Shown here piece by piece: positions 1-9,129 of a stretch of 64,000 nt of DNA (position 1 is the first letter of the stretch; every line of letters begins with the position of its first letter). Both the position numbers and the translations under genes were made by a program. The notes beneath the pieces were generated by a model. The model saw only the letters and a program-made list of their open reading frames with translations. It was not told the DNA's origin and ran no database searches. Origin of the DNA: Burkholderia seminalis DSM 23518 (GTDB lineage: Bacteria; Pseudomonadota; Gammaproteobacteria; Burkholderiales; Burkholderiaceae); the NCBI RefSeq assembly GCF_902832885.1, contig NZ_CADFDK010000009.1, positions 223,814 to 287,813 on the forward strand. The letters are read 5' to 3'.

Positions 1-192
1 TGGGGCGGTGAAACGAGCGTCGACGGTGCGGACAACAACGACGCGCTTCGCACGACGCGCCTGCGGCTCACCGCGGCGAAATTCGTGACGAAGTCCGATC
101 AGGTGCAAATCCAGCTCGGCACCGACCTGAGCGTGCGCAACGGCCCGAAGAACAGTGTGCTCGCGGGCCTGCGCTACGCGCACATCTTCTGA
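1..192 (+). CDS. Outer-membrane beta-barrel protein, 3' end only
   Basis: The first frame is open from base 1 to a TGA at 190-192 and gives the last 63 residues of a protein. The peptide has alternating polar and hydrophobic residues (for example LRLTAAKF and SVLAGLRYAHIF) and ends in phenylalanine, the usual C-terminal signature of a BAM-inserted outer-membrane barrel. It sits 95 bp upstream of oxd on the same strand, so it may supply substrate entry for the aldoxime pathway. The porin or MetA-pathway transporter families both fit; the N-terminal part lies outside the window, so the family cannot be decided. Confidence 0.6.
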   Translation, partial: WGGETSVDGADNNDALRTTRLRLTAAKFVTKSDQVQIQLGTDLSVRNGPKNSVLAGLRYAHIF

Positions 193-287
193 CCGGCCGC
201 ATGCGCCGGGATACGCCCGGTGCATGTCGCTCCGTGTCCCCAACGTCGATACCTCGACACCCGATTCCCTTTCCAGAGAGGTCATGC

Positions 288-1346
288 ATGGAATCCGCCA
301 TCGACAAACACCTGGTCTGCCCGCGGACGCTGTCGCGCCGCGTCGCCGATGACTACCAGCCGCCGTTCCCGATGTACGTCGCCCGGGCCGCCGAAGACCT
401 GAGCCAGGTCGTGATGGGCTATTTCGGCGTGCAATACAGCGGCGCCGACAAGCGCGCGGCGGCGCTGGCCGCGTTGCGCCGGATCGTCGCCGATTTCGGC
501 GTGCAGGACGGCCCGAACAACTTCGATCTGACGCAACACACCGACGACCAGGGTTACGAGAACCTGATCGCCGTCGGCTACTGGCGCGATCCGGCCGCGT
601 ATGCGCGCTGGATCGCGTCGCCGGCACTCGTCGAATGGTGGACCTCCGACGCGCGCCTCGCGGACGGCATCGGCTACTTCCGGGAAATCGTCGCGCCGCG
701 CGCCGAGCAGTTCGAGACGCTCTACGCATTCACGAACGATTTCCCCGGCGTCGGCGCGATCATGGACGGCGTCAGCGGCGAGATCGAGGAGCACGGTTAC
801 TGGGGATCGATGCGCGACCGGTTCCCGATCTCGCAGACGGACTGGATGCGCGCGGACGGCGAGTTGCGCATCGTCGAGGGCGATCCGGCCCGCGGCGGCC
901 GCGTGGTCGTGCTGGCGCACGACAACATCGCGCTGATTCGCTCCGGCCAGGACTGGCGCGCGGCCGAACACGACGAGCGCCGGCTGTATCTCGAGGAGAT
1001 CGAGCCGACGCTGCGCAGCGGAATGGACTTCCTGCGCGACAACGGCACGGACGTCGGCTGCTACAGCAACCGCTACGTGCGCTCGATCGATCTCGACGGC
1101 AACGTGCTCGACGAGAGCTACAACATCGGCCACTGGCGCTCGCTCGACCGCCTCGAACGATGGGCCGAATCCCATCCGACGCACCTGCGGATCTTCGTCA
1201 CCTTCTTCCGCGTCGTCACCGGGTTGTCGAAACTGCGGCTGTATCACGAGGTTTCCGTCTTCGACGCGAAGCATCAGGTCTACGAATACGTGAACTGCCA
1301 TCCGCGCACCGGGATGATGCGCGACGCCGTCGCCATCGCCCGCTGA
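288..1346 (+). CDS. oxd: Haem-dependent aldoxime dehydratase
   Basis: The 352-residue product matches the length and sequence of OxdA-type phenylacetaldoxime dehydratases, which dehydrate aldoximes to nitriles with a b-type haem. The key residues fall at exactly the family positions when counted from the ATG at 288: Arg178, Ser219, His299 (proximal haem ligand) and His320 (catalytic acid-base). The motif WGSMRDRFPISQTDW around 172-186 is also typical. An upstream in-frame ATG at 201 exists, but the 288 start has a purine-rich ribosome site (AGAGAGG, 274-280) and gives the family N-terminus MESAID. The amidase gene follows after 55 bp, as in Pseudomonas and Rhodococcus aldoxime-nitrile clusters. 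No nitrile hydratase or nitrilase gene lies in this window. Confidence 0.95.
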   Translation: MESAIDKHLVCPRTLSRRVADDYQPPFPMYVARAAEDLSQVVMGYFGVQYSGADKRAAALAALRRIVADFGVQDGPNNFDLTQHTDDQGYENLIAVGYWRDPAAYARWIASPALVEWWTSDARLADGIGYFREIVAPRAEQFETLYAFTNDFPGVGAIMDGVSGEIEEHGYWGSMRDRFPISQTDWMRADGELRIVEGDPARGGRVVVLAHDNIALIRSGQDWRAAEHDERRLYLEEIEPTLRSGMDFLRDNGTDVGCYSNRYVRSIDLDGNVLDESYNIGHWRSLDRLERWAESHPTHLRIFVTFFRVVTGLSKLRLYHEVSVFDAKHQVYEYVNCHPRTGMMRDAVAIAR

Positions 1347-1353
1347 ATCCCGC

Positions 1354-1379
1354 CGGCACCGCCGGGGCCGGCGGTGCCG
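1354..1379 (+). promoter_or_regulatory. Intercistronic hairpin between oxd and amidase
   Basis: A perfect 10-bp inverted repeat (CGGCACCGCC and GGCGGTGCCG) with a 6-base GGGGCC loop occupies most of the 55-bp gap. There is no T run, so it is not a classic terminator. It could stabilise the oxd message or tune expression of the amidase relative to oxd. Confidence 0.5.
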
Positions 1380-1401
1380 CTTACCGAACTGGAGAACGTC
1401 G

Positions 1402-2928
1402 ATGGCCATCAAACGCCCGACCCGCGAACAACTGTCCGATATTGCAGCCGGCTTCGGCTTTCATCTCGATTCCCGCCAACTCGCCGACTACGACGATGCG
1501 CTGCAGGCGAACTTCGACGCCTACGATGCGATCGACGCGCTGCCCGACTATCTGCCCGTCGTCGCGTATCCGCGCACGCCCGGCTACCGCCCGGAAGGCG
1601 ACGAGAACCGTTACGGCGCGTGGGCGCGCAAGAGCACGATCCACGGCGCCGCCGACGGCAAGCTGCGCGGCAAGACGGTGGTCGTGAAAGACAACATCTG
1701 CGTCGCCGGCGTACCGATGCGCAATGGCTCGACCACGTTCGAGGGCTACGTGCCCGACGTCGATGCGACCGTCGTCACGCGGGTGCTCGACGCCGGCGGC
1801 ACGATCGCCGGCAAGTCGACCTGCGAGTACTACTGCTTTTCCGGCGGCTCGCACACGAGCGCGTCGGGGCCGGTGCACAATCCGCGCAAGGCAGGGCACT
1901 CGTCCGGCGGCTCGTCGTCGGGCAGCGGCGCGCTCGTTGCGAGCGGCGAGGTCGACATGGCGCTCGGCGGCGACCAGGGCGGCTCGGTCCGGATCCCGTC
2001 CGCCTATTGCGGCATCTACGGGATGAAGCCGACGCACGGGCTCGTGCCGTATACCGGCGCGATGCCGATCGAGGCGACCGTCGATCATCTGGGACCGATG
2101 ACGGGCAACGTGCTCGACAACGCGCTGCTGCTCGACGTGATCGCGGGCGACGACGGGCTCGATCCGCGCCAGCGGGCGCTGCCGCCGCGCGCCGATTATC
2201 TCGGCGCGATCCGCGACGGCATCGCGGGACTGCGGATCGGCATCCTGCGCGAGGCGTTCGGGCTCGCGAATTCGGAGAACGTGGTCGACGAGGCCGTGCG
2301 GGCCGCCGCGTACCGGTTGCACAAGCTCGGCGCGCGCGTCGACGAAGTGTCGGTGCCGCTGCATGCGGCCGGCACCGCGATCTGGCTGCCGATCGCGGCC
2401 GAGGGGGCGACGCAGCAGATGATGAAGGGCAACAGCCACGGTTTCAACTGGGGCGGCCTGTACGTGACCGGCATGATCGATCACCACGCGGGCTGGCGCG
2501 AGCGCGCCGACGAGTTGCCGGATACCGTGAAGGTGACGATGCTGCTCGGCGAATATTTCACGAGCCGGTATCGCGGGCGCTACTACGCGAAGAGCCAGAA
2601 CCTCGCGCGGCGCTTGCGATCGGCTTACGACGCGGCGCTGCAGTCGTATGACGTATTGCTGATGCCGACCGTGCCGATGCGCGCGTCGAAGCTGCCGGCG
2701 CCCGGTTGCGCGATGTCCGAGTCGCTGACGCGGGCGTTCGAGATGCTCGCGAATACCGCGCCGTTCGACGTGTCCGGGCATCCGGCGATGTCGCTGCCGT
2801 GCGGGGTCGCCGACGACCTGCCGATCGGGCTGCAACTGGTCGGGCGCCGTTTCGACGAAGCGACGCTCTACCGCGTGGCGTATGCGTATGAACAGTCGTC
2901 CGACTGGCGTCGGACGACGTACGCATGA
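1402..2928 (+). CDS. Amidase signature family amidase (nitrile pathway type)
   Basis: The 508-residue product is an amidase-signature enzyme hydrolysing amides to acids and ammonia. The catalytic triad Lys96 (VVVKDN), cis-Ser171 (GGSSSGSG) and Ser195 (GDQGGSVR) lies at the same numbers as in the Rhodococcus nitrile-hydratase-linked amidases, and the length matches that subgroup. The N-terminal alpha-helical extension of about 70 residues before the signature domain is also typical of it. Start ATG at 1402 follows a GGAGAACG ribosome site. Its place directly after oxd suggests the route aldoxime to nitrile to amide to acid, with the nitrile-to-amide enzyme missing from the window. The physiological substrate is not evident. 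Confidence 0.92.
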   Translation: MAIKRPTREQLSDIAAGFGFHLDSRQLADYDDALQANFDAYDAIDALPDYLPVVAYPRTPGYRPEGDENRYGAWARKSTIHGAADGKLRGKTVVVKDNICVAGVPMRNGSTTFEGYVPDVDATVVTRVLDAGGTIAGKSTCEYYCFSGGSHTSASGPVHNPRKAGHSSGGSSSGSGALVASGEVDMALGGDQGGSVRIPSAYCGIYGMKPTHGLVPYTGAMPIEATVDHLGPMTGNVLDNALLLDVIAGDDGLDPRQRALPPRADYLGAIRDGIAGLRIGILREAFGLANSENVVDEAVRAAAYRLHKLGARVDEVSVPLHAAGTAIWLPIAAEGATQQMMKGNSHGFNWGGLYVTGMIDHHAGWRERADELPDTVKVTMLLGEYFTSRYRGRYYAKSQNLARRLRSAYDAALQSYDVLLMPTVPMRASKLPAPGCAMSESLTRAFEMLANTAPFDVSGHPAMSLPCGVADDLPIGLQLVGRRFDEATLYRVAYAYEQSSDWRRTTYA

Positions 2929-3072
2929 CATGCCCGGCGCGGTAGCGCGCGGCCGCCGCGCCGCGTGCCGGTTCGACCGGCAACGCGGCGTGCGCGGTCA
3001 TCGATTGGACAAGGCGCTTTTGAACGGGCACGCTATCGGCTGCGTGTTTGCCAACCCCTGTAGGGCACGATC

Positions 3073-4114
3073 ATGACGATGCGTCCTCTCCCGCGCGCCG
3101 CAAGCGGCGACGCGCCCGGTCCGGCGTCCGGCAGCCCGCTGGACGAACGGACGAACGCGGCCATCGAGGTGCCGATCGACGGCTCGGTCAGCCAGCGTAT
3201 CGAATTCTGGCGCGAGACGATTCTGCGCCTGTTCGCGGACGTGCAGATCGCCGCCGTGCAGAAAGCCGATTTCTTCGGCCGGGTGCGGCAGCGCAAGTGC
3301 GAAAAGATGCGAATCTCGGAAATCCACGCGAGCGAGCAGGCCGTGATCCGGCGTTATCGCCAGGCGCGCAGCGAGTACGAGGACAAGTATTTCGGGGTCT
3401 TGATGCTCGAGGGTAGCCAGTCGGTCGAGCAGGACGGCAAGATCGTCACGCTGCACCCCGGGGATTTCGCGATCTACGACGCGACACGGCCTCACCACCT
3501 GCAGTTCGGCCAGTCGTGGCGCGAGATCGTCGTCAGCATTCCCCGCGCGACCCTGAACCAGCTCGTCGTCGGGATGGAGCACCGCACGGCGTGCCCGACG
3601 CAAACCGGGGACGGCGTCGGCAGCGTCATGCGTGCGTTTCTCGAGCAGATGTCGTCGCAGATCCGCAGCGTGACCGAGGACGAGATGCGGCAGTTGTCGG
3701 ATACCGCGATCTCGCTGATCGCGATGACGCTGGGGGGGCATGCAGCGCAACGACCTCGCGCAGTCGAGGATGAAGGCGTTGACGCTGACGCGCGTGAAGC
3801 GGCATGTGCTCGAGCACCTGCACGACCCGGAGCTGAACCCGATGCTGATCGAGCAGTCGATCGGGATTTCGTCGCGGTACATCAACAAGCTGTTCGAGGC
3901 CGAGGAGGCGTCGCTGATGCGTTACGTGTGGAACCTGCGGCTCGAACGGTGCGCGCAGGATCTCGCGAATCCGCAATGCGCGGCGCTGCGCGTGTCCGAC
4001 GTCGCATTGCGCTGGGGATTCAACGACATGTCGCATTTCAGCCGCGTGTTTCGCGAGCGGTTCGCGATGTCGCCGCGGGCGTGGCGCGAGCAGAGCGGCA
4101 AGCCGCGCGCGTAA
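3073..4114 (+). pseudogene. AraC-family regulator (OxdR/FeaR-like), frameshifted
   Basis: Two adjacent frames together make one AraC regulator of about 346 residues. The first frame (3073 to about 3738) encodes a cupin-like AraC ligand-binding domain. The second (from about 3739 to 4114) encodes a complete two-helix-turn-helix AraC DNA-binding domain, including WGFNDMSHFSRVFRERF near the end. The switch occurs at a run of seven G (3732-3738). Reading six G joins the halves as AMTLGG followed by MQRNDLAQSR without loss. As sequenced, the upstream frame continues past the HTH region to a stop at 4321-4323, so it would lack DNA binding. It follows oxd and the amidase on the same strand and is the likely activator of that pathway. 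A sequencing or assembly error in the homopolymer is the main alternative to a real mutation. Confidence 0.85.
3732..3738 (+). repeat. G7 homopolymer at the frameshift
   Basis: A tract of seven G within codons for L-G-G of the AraC-family regulator. Loss of one G restores the full-length reading frame. Tracts of this length are prone to slippage in replication and to miscalls in some sequencing methods. Confidence 0.9.
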
Positions 4115-4186
4115 TGCGTCCCGGGCCGCGTTCGTGGCCGGCCAGCGCCGATCGCGGCGGCCGGACGTCGACAGGCTCGGCCGACT

Positions 4187-5653
4187 TCAGTGCAGCGCCC
4201 GCGGCGCGTGCGCCGACCGCGAATCGGCGGAGTCGACCACGCCGGTTGCACCGGTTGCGTCGCCCGCGCGCAGCGGTCCGCCCGCGCAGGGTTCCGTCGA
4301 CACCGAGAAGCCGAACGTATTGACGCCGCCCGCGCACGCGACGAACACGCCGCCGCCGTGCATCTCGGCCACGGCCTTGACGATCGACAGTCCGAGCCCG
4401 TGGTTCTCCTTGCTGTTCGCGCGTGCTTCCTCGAGCCGGTAGAAGCGCTCGAACACGTGCGAGCGCTGCACCGGATCGATCGGCTCGCCGGGGTTCGACA
4501 CGGCCATCTCGACGAGCGTGTCGCGCCGCGTGATCGTCACTTGTAACGTCGCGCCGGGCGCGGAATGCTGGATCGCGTTGATCAGCAGGTTCGTCATCGC
4601 GCGGCGGAACAGCGACGGATCGACGGCCGCGCGCGCATCGCCGTGCAGTTCGGCGTGCAATTGCGCCTCGTCGAGCGGGATCTCGAGGAAATCGAGCATG
4701 CGCCGCACCTCGTCGGCGAGCGACACGTCCTTCAGGTCGGCCGCGCGTTCGCCGCGGTCGCTGCGCGACAGGAACAGCATGTCGTTGATGATCACGCGCA
4801 GCCGCTCGAATTCCTCGAGGTTCGACTGCAGCGTCTGGCGCATCCGGTCGACCGAGCGGTCACGGCTCGTCAGCGCGACCTGGGTCTGGCCGATCAGGAT
4901 GCTGATCGGCGTGCGCAGCTCGTGTGCGACATCCGCGTTGAACGCCTCGAGTCGCGCGTAGGTTTGCTGGATCCGTTCGAGCGCGCCGTTGAACGATGTC
5001 GCGAGATCGCGCAGCTCGGTGGGCAGCGCGTCGGTCTGCAGCCGCTGGCGGCGGTTCGTCGCGCTCACGCTCGCCGCGTCCTGCGACAGCCGGTCGAGCG
5101 GCGCGAGCCCGAAGCGCGCGACCGCGCGGCTCAGCAGCAGCGTGATGACGGTCGCTGTCGCGATCAGCGCGGCCAGCGTCCAGCCGAAGCGGCGCAGCAT
5201 CCGCTGCGTGCGTTCGCACGAGGTCGCGACGACCAGCTGCAGCGTCGGCCGCTCGTCGGCGCCGGGCAGCGTGACGGTCTTGGTCATCACCGCGTAGCTG
5301 CTGTCGTTGAGCTGGTAGCGCTGGAACGCGCCGAACGGCGGGTCGAGCGGCACGCCGTCGACGGGGCTGCCGAAGCGGAACGCGGGGTTGTCGCTGACGA
5401 CCTGATAATGCGTCGAACCGTCGGGCGGTTCGAGATCGGCGAGTTTTTCCTGCATCAGGCGGCCGCGCGCGGCCGTGGTCGCGTGCGACACGATCATCGC
5501 GGCGACCTTGGCGCGCGTGTCGAGCGTCGCGCGCAACTCGGCGAACAGCTGGCGCTCCATCATCACGAACAGCCCGCAGCCGACCAGCGTGAACACGAGC
5601 AGCGACACGATGCCGAACATCGCCGAGAGCCGCAGGATGATCGAGCGCTTCAT
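4187..5653 (-). CDS. Heavy-metal-type sensor histidine kinase (IrlS/CusS-like)
   Basis: The 488-residue inner-membrane kinase has two membrane segments (about 10-32 and 157-177) flanking a periplasmic sensor region, a HAMP linker (about 178-230), an H-box with phosphoacceptor His244 (DVAHELRTP), an N-box (LLINAIQHS) and a glycine box (HGLGLSIVKAVAEMHGG). This is the layout of the heavy-metal sensor kinases such as IrlS, CopS and CusS. The last 25 residues or so extend beyond the usual end and look low in complexity. The ATG overlaps the stop of the response regulator by 4 bp, so translation is coupled. It is the last gene of the efflux operon, which would let the pump genes and their regulators rise together. 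Confidence 0.9.
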   Translation of the reverse strand: MKRSIILRLSAMFGIVSLLVFTLVGCGLFVMMERQLFAELRATLDTRAKVAAMIVSHATTAARGRLMQEKLADLEPPDGSTHYQVVSDNPAFRFGSPVDGVPLDPPFGAFQRYQLNDSSYAVMTKTVTLPGADERPTLQLVVATSCERTQRMLRRFGWTLAALIATATVITLLLSRAVARFGLAPLDRLSQDAASVSATNRRQRLQTDALPTELRDLATSFNGALERIQQTYARLEAFNADVAHELRTPISILIGQTQVALTSRDRSVDRMRQTLQSNLEEFERLRVIINDMLFLSRSDRGERAADLKDVSLADEVRRMLDFLEIPLDEAQLHAELHGDARAAVDPSLFRRAMTNLLINAIQHSAPGATLQVTITRRDTLVEMAVSNPGEPIDPVQRSHVFERFYRLEEARANSKENHGLGLSIVKAVAEMHGGGVFVACAGGVNTFGFSVSTEPCAGGPLRAGDATGATGVVDSADSRSAHAPRALH

Positions 5654-6345
5654 GCCCGCCGCTCCGTGTCGCCGTCCTCGCGTGCCTCGAGCACGTAGCC
5701 CATCCCGCGGATCGTGTGCAGCAGCTTGTCCGCGAACGGGCCGTCGAGCTTCGCGCGCAGCCGCTTGATCGCCGTCTCGACGACGTTCGCGTTGCTGTCG
5801 AAGTTCACGTCCCATACGAGTTCGGCGATCGTCGTCTTCGACAGCACCTCGCCGCTGCGCCGGGCCAGCACGCCGAGCAGCTGGAATTCCTGCGCGGTCA
5901 GGTCGAGCCGCGTGCCGTCGCGCGTCGCGCGGCGGCCGATCAGGTCGACGCGCAGGTCGCCGATCGAGATCAGCGTCGACTCCTGCACGCGCGCGCGGCG
6001 TGTCAGCGCGCGCAGCCGTTCGATCAGCTCGAGAAACGAGAAGGGCTTGGTCAGGTAGTCGTCGGCGCCGCCGCGCAGCCCGCGCACGCGATCGTCGACG
6101 CGGTCGCGCGCGGTCAGCATGATGACGGGCGTCTGCTTCTGCGTGCGCAGCGCGCGCAGCACGCCGAAGCCGTCGAGCTTCGGCAGCATCACGTCGAGCA
6201 CGACCACGTCGTAGTCGAATTCGACGGCTTTCCAGGCGCCGTCCTCGCCGTCGAGCGCGGTATCGACGACCCAGCCTTCCTCGGTCAGGCCGCTCTTCAG
6301 GTATTCGACGACTTTCGGTTCGTCTTCGACGATCAGGACTTTCAT
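5650..6345 (-). CDS. OmpR-family response regulator (IrlR/CusR-like)
   Basis: The 231-residue protein has a receiver domain with phosphoacceptor Asp51 (VVVLDVMLP), acidic residues near the N-terminus (VEDEP), a conserved Lys in LTKPF, and a C-terminal winged-helix domain. Length and sequence fit the heavy-metal response regulator group. It lies 21 bp downstream of the outer-membrane factor gene and overlaps the kinase gene by 4 bp. It likely binds upstream of the RND permease gene, where phased ACTG repeats precede a candidate -10 box. Confidence 0.92.
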   Translation of the reverse strand: MKVLIVEDEPKVVEYLKSGLTEEGWVVDTALDGEDGAWKAVEFDYDVVVLDVMLPKLDGFGVLRALRTQKQTPVIMLTARDRVDDRVRGLRGGADDYLTKPFSFLELIERLRALTRRARVQESTLISIGDLRVDLIGRRATRDGTRLDLTAQEFQLLGVLARRSGEVLSKTTIAELVWDVNFDSNANVVETAIKRLRAKLDGPFADKLLHTIRGMGYVLEAREDGDTERRA

Positions 6346-6366
6346 GAGGTTGTCCGCCTAATCGGG

Positions 6367-7866
6367 TTAAGGGCCGACGCTCTCGGCGCGCGGCGGGGCC
6401 GCGGCCGCGACGTCGGACGGCGCGGCGCCGTCCCAGCCGCCGCCGAGCGCCTTCGCGAGAAACACGACGAGCGCCGCGCGCTGGCCCTGGATCTGCACGG
6501 CCTGGCGCTCGCTCGTCAGGAGTTGCTGCTGGGCCGTCAGCACGTCGATGAACGGCGTCAGGCCGCCCGCGTAGCGGTCCTGCGCGAGCGACACGAGCTT
6601 GCGCGCGTCGTCGACGGCCGCCGATGCCTGCTGCGCGGCGTCGGCGAGCACCGACAGGCCCGTGACCGCATTTTGCACCTCCTGGAACGCGGTGAGCACG
6701 GTTTGCCGGTAGCTGGCCTGCGCGGCGACGTAGCCGGCCTGCGCGAAATCGACGCCGGCCTTCAGCCTGCCGCCTTCGAACAGCGGCTGGCTGAGCGACC
6801 CGCCGACCGACCACAGCAGCGCCGGCACGGTGAACAGGCCCGCGAACCGCGTCGCGTCCCAGCCGATGTCCGGCGACAGCGTGATGCGCGGGAAATACGC
6901 GGCGCGCGCGACGCCGATCTGCGCGTTCGCGGCGGCCATCGCGCGCTCGGCCGACGCGACGTCGGGCCGCCGCTGCAGCAGGTCGCTCGGCATGCCGGTC
7001 GGCAGCGCGGGCGCGTTGATCGGCACCACGCGCGGGGGCAGCGAGAAGGCGGGGGCCGGCGTGCCGACCAGCGTCGCGATCGCGGTTTCGACCTGCGCGC
7101 GCTGCTGGATCAGCAACTGCGCCTGCGTGCGCGTCGCGTCGAGCTGCGCGCGCTGCTGCAGCAGATCGAGACCCGACACCGCGCCGAGGTCGTGGCGCGC
7201 GCTCACGTAGTCGAGCGCCTTCTGCTGCAGGTCGATCGACCGCTTGACGACGTCGATCTCGGTATCGAGCTCGCGCAGCGCGAAATAGCTCGACGCAAGA
7301 TCGGCGCTCAGCACGAGGCGCGCGTTCGCGAAATCGTCGCGCGCCTGCTCGGTGGTCGCCTGCGCCGATTCGACGCTGCGCCGCACGCGACCGAACAGGT
7401 CGAGTTCGTAGCTGACGGCCGCGCCGACCTGGACGTCGTTCTGCACGGTCGACATGCTTTGCGTCGCGTAGTTGGTCTGCGGCCGGTCGGCGGAGATCTT
7501 GAAGCGCTGGCCGCTCGCGGTCAGGCCGACGGCCGGATACTGGGCCGACGCGACCGACGCGAGCGTCGCTTTCGCCTGGTCGTAGCGCGCGGCCACGGCC
7601 TTCAGGTTCTGGTTGTTGCGCAGCGCGTCGGTTTCGAGTGCGTCGAGTTGCGGATCGCCGAACGCGGTCCACCACGCGGGGTCGAGCGGCGCGCGGGCCG
7701 GCGCGGCCGGGTGCCAGTACGCGTCGGCCGGGTCGAGCCGCCATGCGGCCGGCGTGTCGACGGCCGGGCGCTGGTAGTCGGGGCCGACCGTGCAGCCGGC
7801 GAGGACGGTTGCCGCCGCGACGGCGGCGAGCGCCGCGGGCCGCATGCGTGCGCGCAACGCGATCAC
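6367..7866 (-). CDS. Outer-membrane efflux factor, NodT/OprM-type lipoprotein
   Basis: The 499-residue product begins with a signal peptide ending in a lipobox (VLAGC), followed by the two repeated OEP (outer membrane efflux protein) domains of TolC-like factors. It forms the trimeric exit duct of the tripartite pump. The start is a GTG at 7866 that overlaps the stop codon of the adaptor gene (GTGA), so the two genes are translationally coupled; this decides the start over the internal ATG seven codons later. The last residues are low complexity. Confidence 0.93.
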   Translation of the reverse strand: MIALRARMRPAALAAVAAATVLAGCTVGPDYQRPAVDTPAAWRLDPADAYWHPAAPARAPLDPAWWTAFGDPQLDALETDALRNNQNLKAVAARYDQAKATLASVASAQYPAVGLTASGQRFKISADRPQTNYATQSMSTVQNDVQVGAAVSYELDLFGRVRRSVESAQATTEQARDDFANARLVLSADLASSYFALRELDTEIDVVKRSIDLQQKALDYVSARHDLGAVSGLDLLQQRAQLDATRTQAQLLIQQRAQVETAIATLVGTPAPAFSLPPRVVPINAPALPTGMPSDLLQRRPDVASAERAMAAANAQIGVARAAYFPRITLSPDIGWDATRFAGLFTVPALLWSVGGSLSQPLFEGGRLKAGVDFAQAGYVAAQASYRQTVLTAFQEVQNAVTGLSVLADAAQQASAAVDDARKLVSLAQDRYAGGLTPFIDVLTAQQQLLTSERQAVQIQGQRAALVVFLAKALGGGWDGAAPSDVAAAAPPRAESVGP

Positions 7867-9092
7867 GACTTTGCTCCCGCGACGGAAGAAGCGGGCTGCG
7901 CGGCCGGCGCCTGCACGACGACCTTGTCGCCGTTCGCGAGCGCGTCGCTCGGGTTCGCGACGAGGCGGTCGTTCGGCGTGAGCGGGCCGTCGACCTCGAG
8001 CGTCTGGCCGATCGTGCGCACGACCGTCACCTGCTTCAGGTGGACCTGGCCGTTCGCATCGACGGTCGCGACCGTCGGGCCTTCGCCGCGGAACAGCAGC
8101 GTATTGGCCGGCACCTGCAGGCGGCCGATCGGCGTCATCGGCAGCGTGGCCTGCACGTACGCGCCGGGCAGCAGCCGCCCGTCGGGGTTCGGCAGCGTGA
8201 TCTCGATCTGCAGCGAGCGCGTCGCGACGTCGATCGCCTCGGACGTGCGCGTGATCGTGCCGTCGAAGGTCCGGCCCGGCAGCTCGGCCTGCGCGACGCT
8301 CACGTGCTGGCCGACCTTCACCTGCTGCGCGTAGGCCTGCGGCACCTGGACGTACAGGCGCAGCCGGTCGGCCTGCACGACCGTGAACAGCGCACGGCCC
8401 GCGTTGCCGGAACTGACGAGATCGCCGACGTCGACGTTGCGCTGCGTGACGATCCCGTCGATCGGCGCGGCGATCCGCTGGAAACCCTTCAGCTCGGTGA
8501 GCCGGCGCATGTTCGCATCGGCCGCGGCGAGGTTCGCGGTGCCCTGGTTGAACGCGCCTTGCCGGTCGTCGAGTTCCTGCTGCGACACGGCATCGCGCTG
8601 GCGCAGCTGCTGCGCGCGGTCGAACGACGTCTTCGCGAGCGCGAGCGCGGCCTGCGCCTGCTGGCGTTGCGCGGTGGCCTGCGCGAGTTCCTGGTTCAAC
8701 TCGGGCGTGTCGAGTTCGGCGAGCGTTTGCCCCTGCTTCACGTGCGTGCCGATGTCGGCCTGCCAGCGCAGCACGTAGCCGCTCGCTCGCGCATAGATCG
8801 GTGCCTCGACGAAGCCGCGCAGCGTGCCGGGCAGCGTCAGCTTGCCGCCGGTGGCCGCGTCGACCGGGTGCACGACGGTCACGTACTGGCGCGTGTTCTG
8901 CTCGGCGACAGCGTCGAGCCGGTGGCCGTTCAGCACGTTGACGACGATCGTCCGCGCGGCGCCGGCGGCCAGCAGCACGCCGATCACGATCAGGACGATG
9001 CGCCCGCGCCGCGACACCGACGTGCGCGTCGGCAGATGCATGCCGTGTTCGTCCACCTGGATGCCGACGGCGCTGTGATGTTTCTCTTCCAT
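7863..9092 (-). CDS. RND efflux periplasmic adaptor (membrane fusion protein)
   Basis: The 409-residue protein has an N-terminal membrane anchor (about 26-48, RIVLIVIGVLLAAGA), a biotinyl-lipoyl-like segment split by an alpha-hairpin rich in Ala and Gln, and beta-barrel and membrane-proximal domains of the RND adaptor family. It bridges the inner-membrane pump and the outer-membrane duct. The ATG at 9092 is chosen because it gives the family N-terminus; an in-frame start 27 codons upstream would overlap the end of the permease gene. It lies 37 bp after the permease gene. Confidence 0.9.
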   Translation of the reverse strand: MEEKHHSAVGIQVDEHGMHLPTRTSVSRRGRIVLIVIGVLLAAGAARTIVVNVLNGHRLDAVAEQNTRQYVTVVHPVDAATGGKLTLPGTLRGFVEAPIYARASGYVLRWQADIGTHVKQGQTLAELDTPELNQELAQATAQRQQAQAALALAKTSFDRAQQLRQRDAVSQQELDDRQGAFNQGTANLAAADANMRRLTELKGFQRIAAPIDGIVTQRNVDVGDLVSSGNAGRALFTVVQADRLRLYVQVPQAYAQQVKVGQHVSVAQAELPGRTFDGTITRTSEAIDVATRSLQIEITLPNPDGRLLPGAYVQATLPMTPIGRLQVPANTLLFRGEGPTVATVDANGQVHLKQVTVVRTIGQTLEVDGPLTPNDRLVANPSDALANGDKVVVQAPAAQPASSVAGAKS

Positions 9093-9129
9093 GAATTCAA
9101 CCAATTCAACCGGGTAGGGGGGACGAAAG

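Noticed and set aside
3732-3738. Programmed ribosomal frameshifting at G7
   Set aside because: A homopolymer deletion explains the two frames more simply, and no downstream stem or slippery heptamer of a known kind was seen. Kept only as a possible phase switch.
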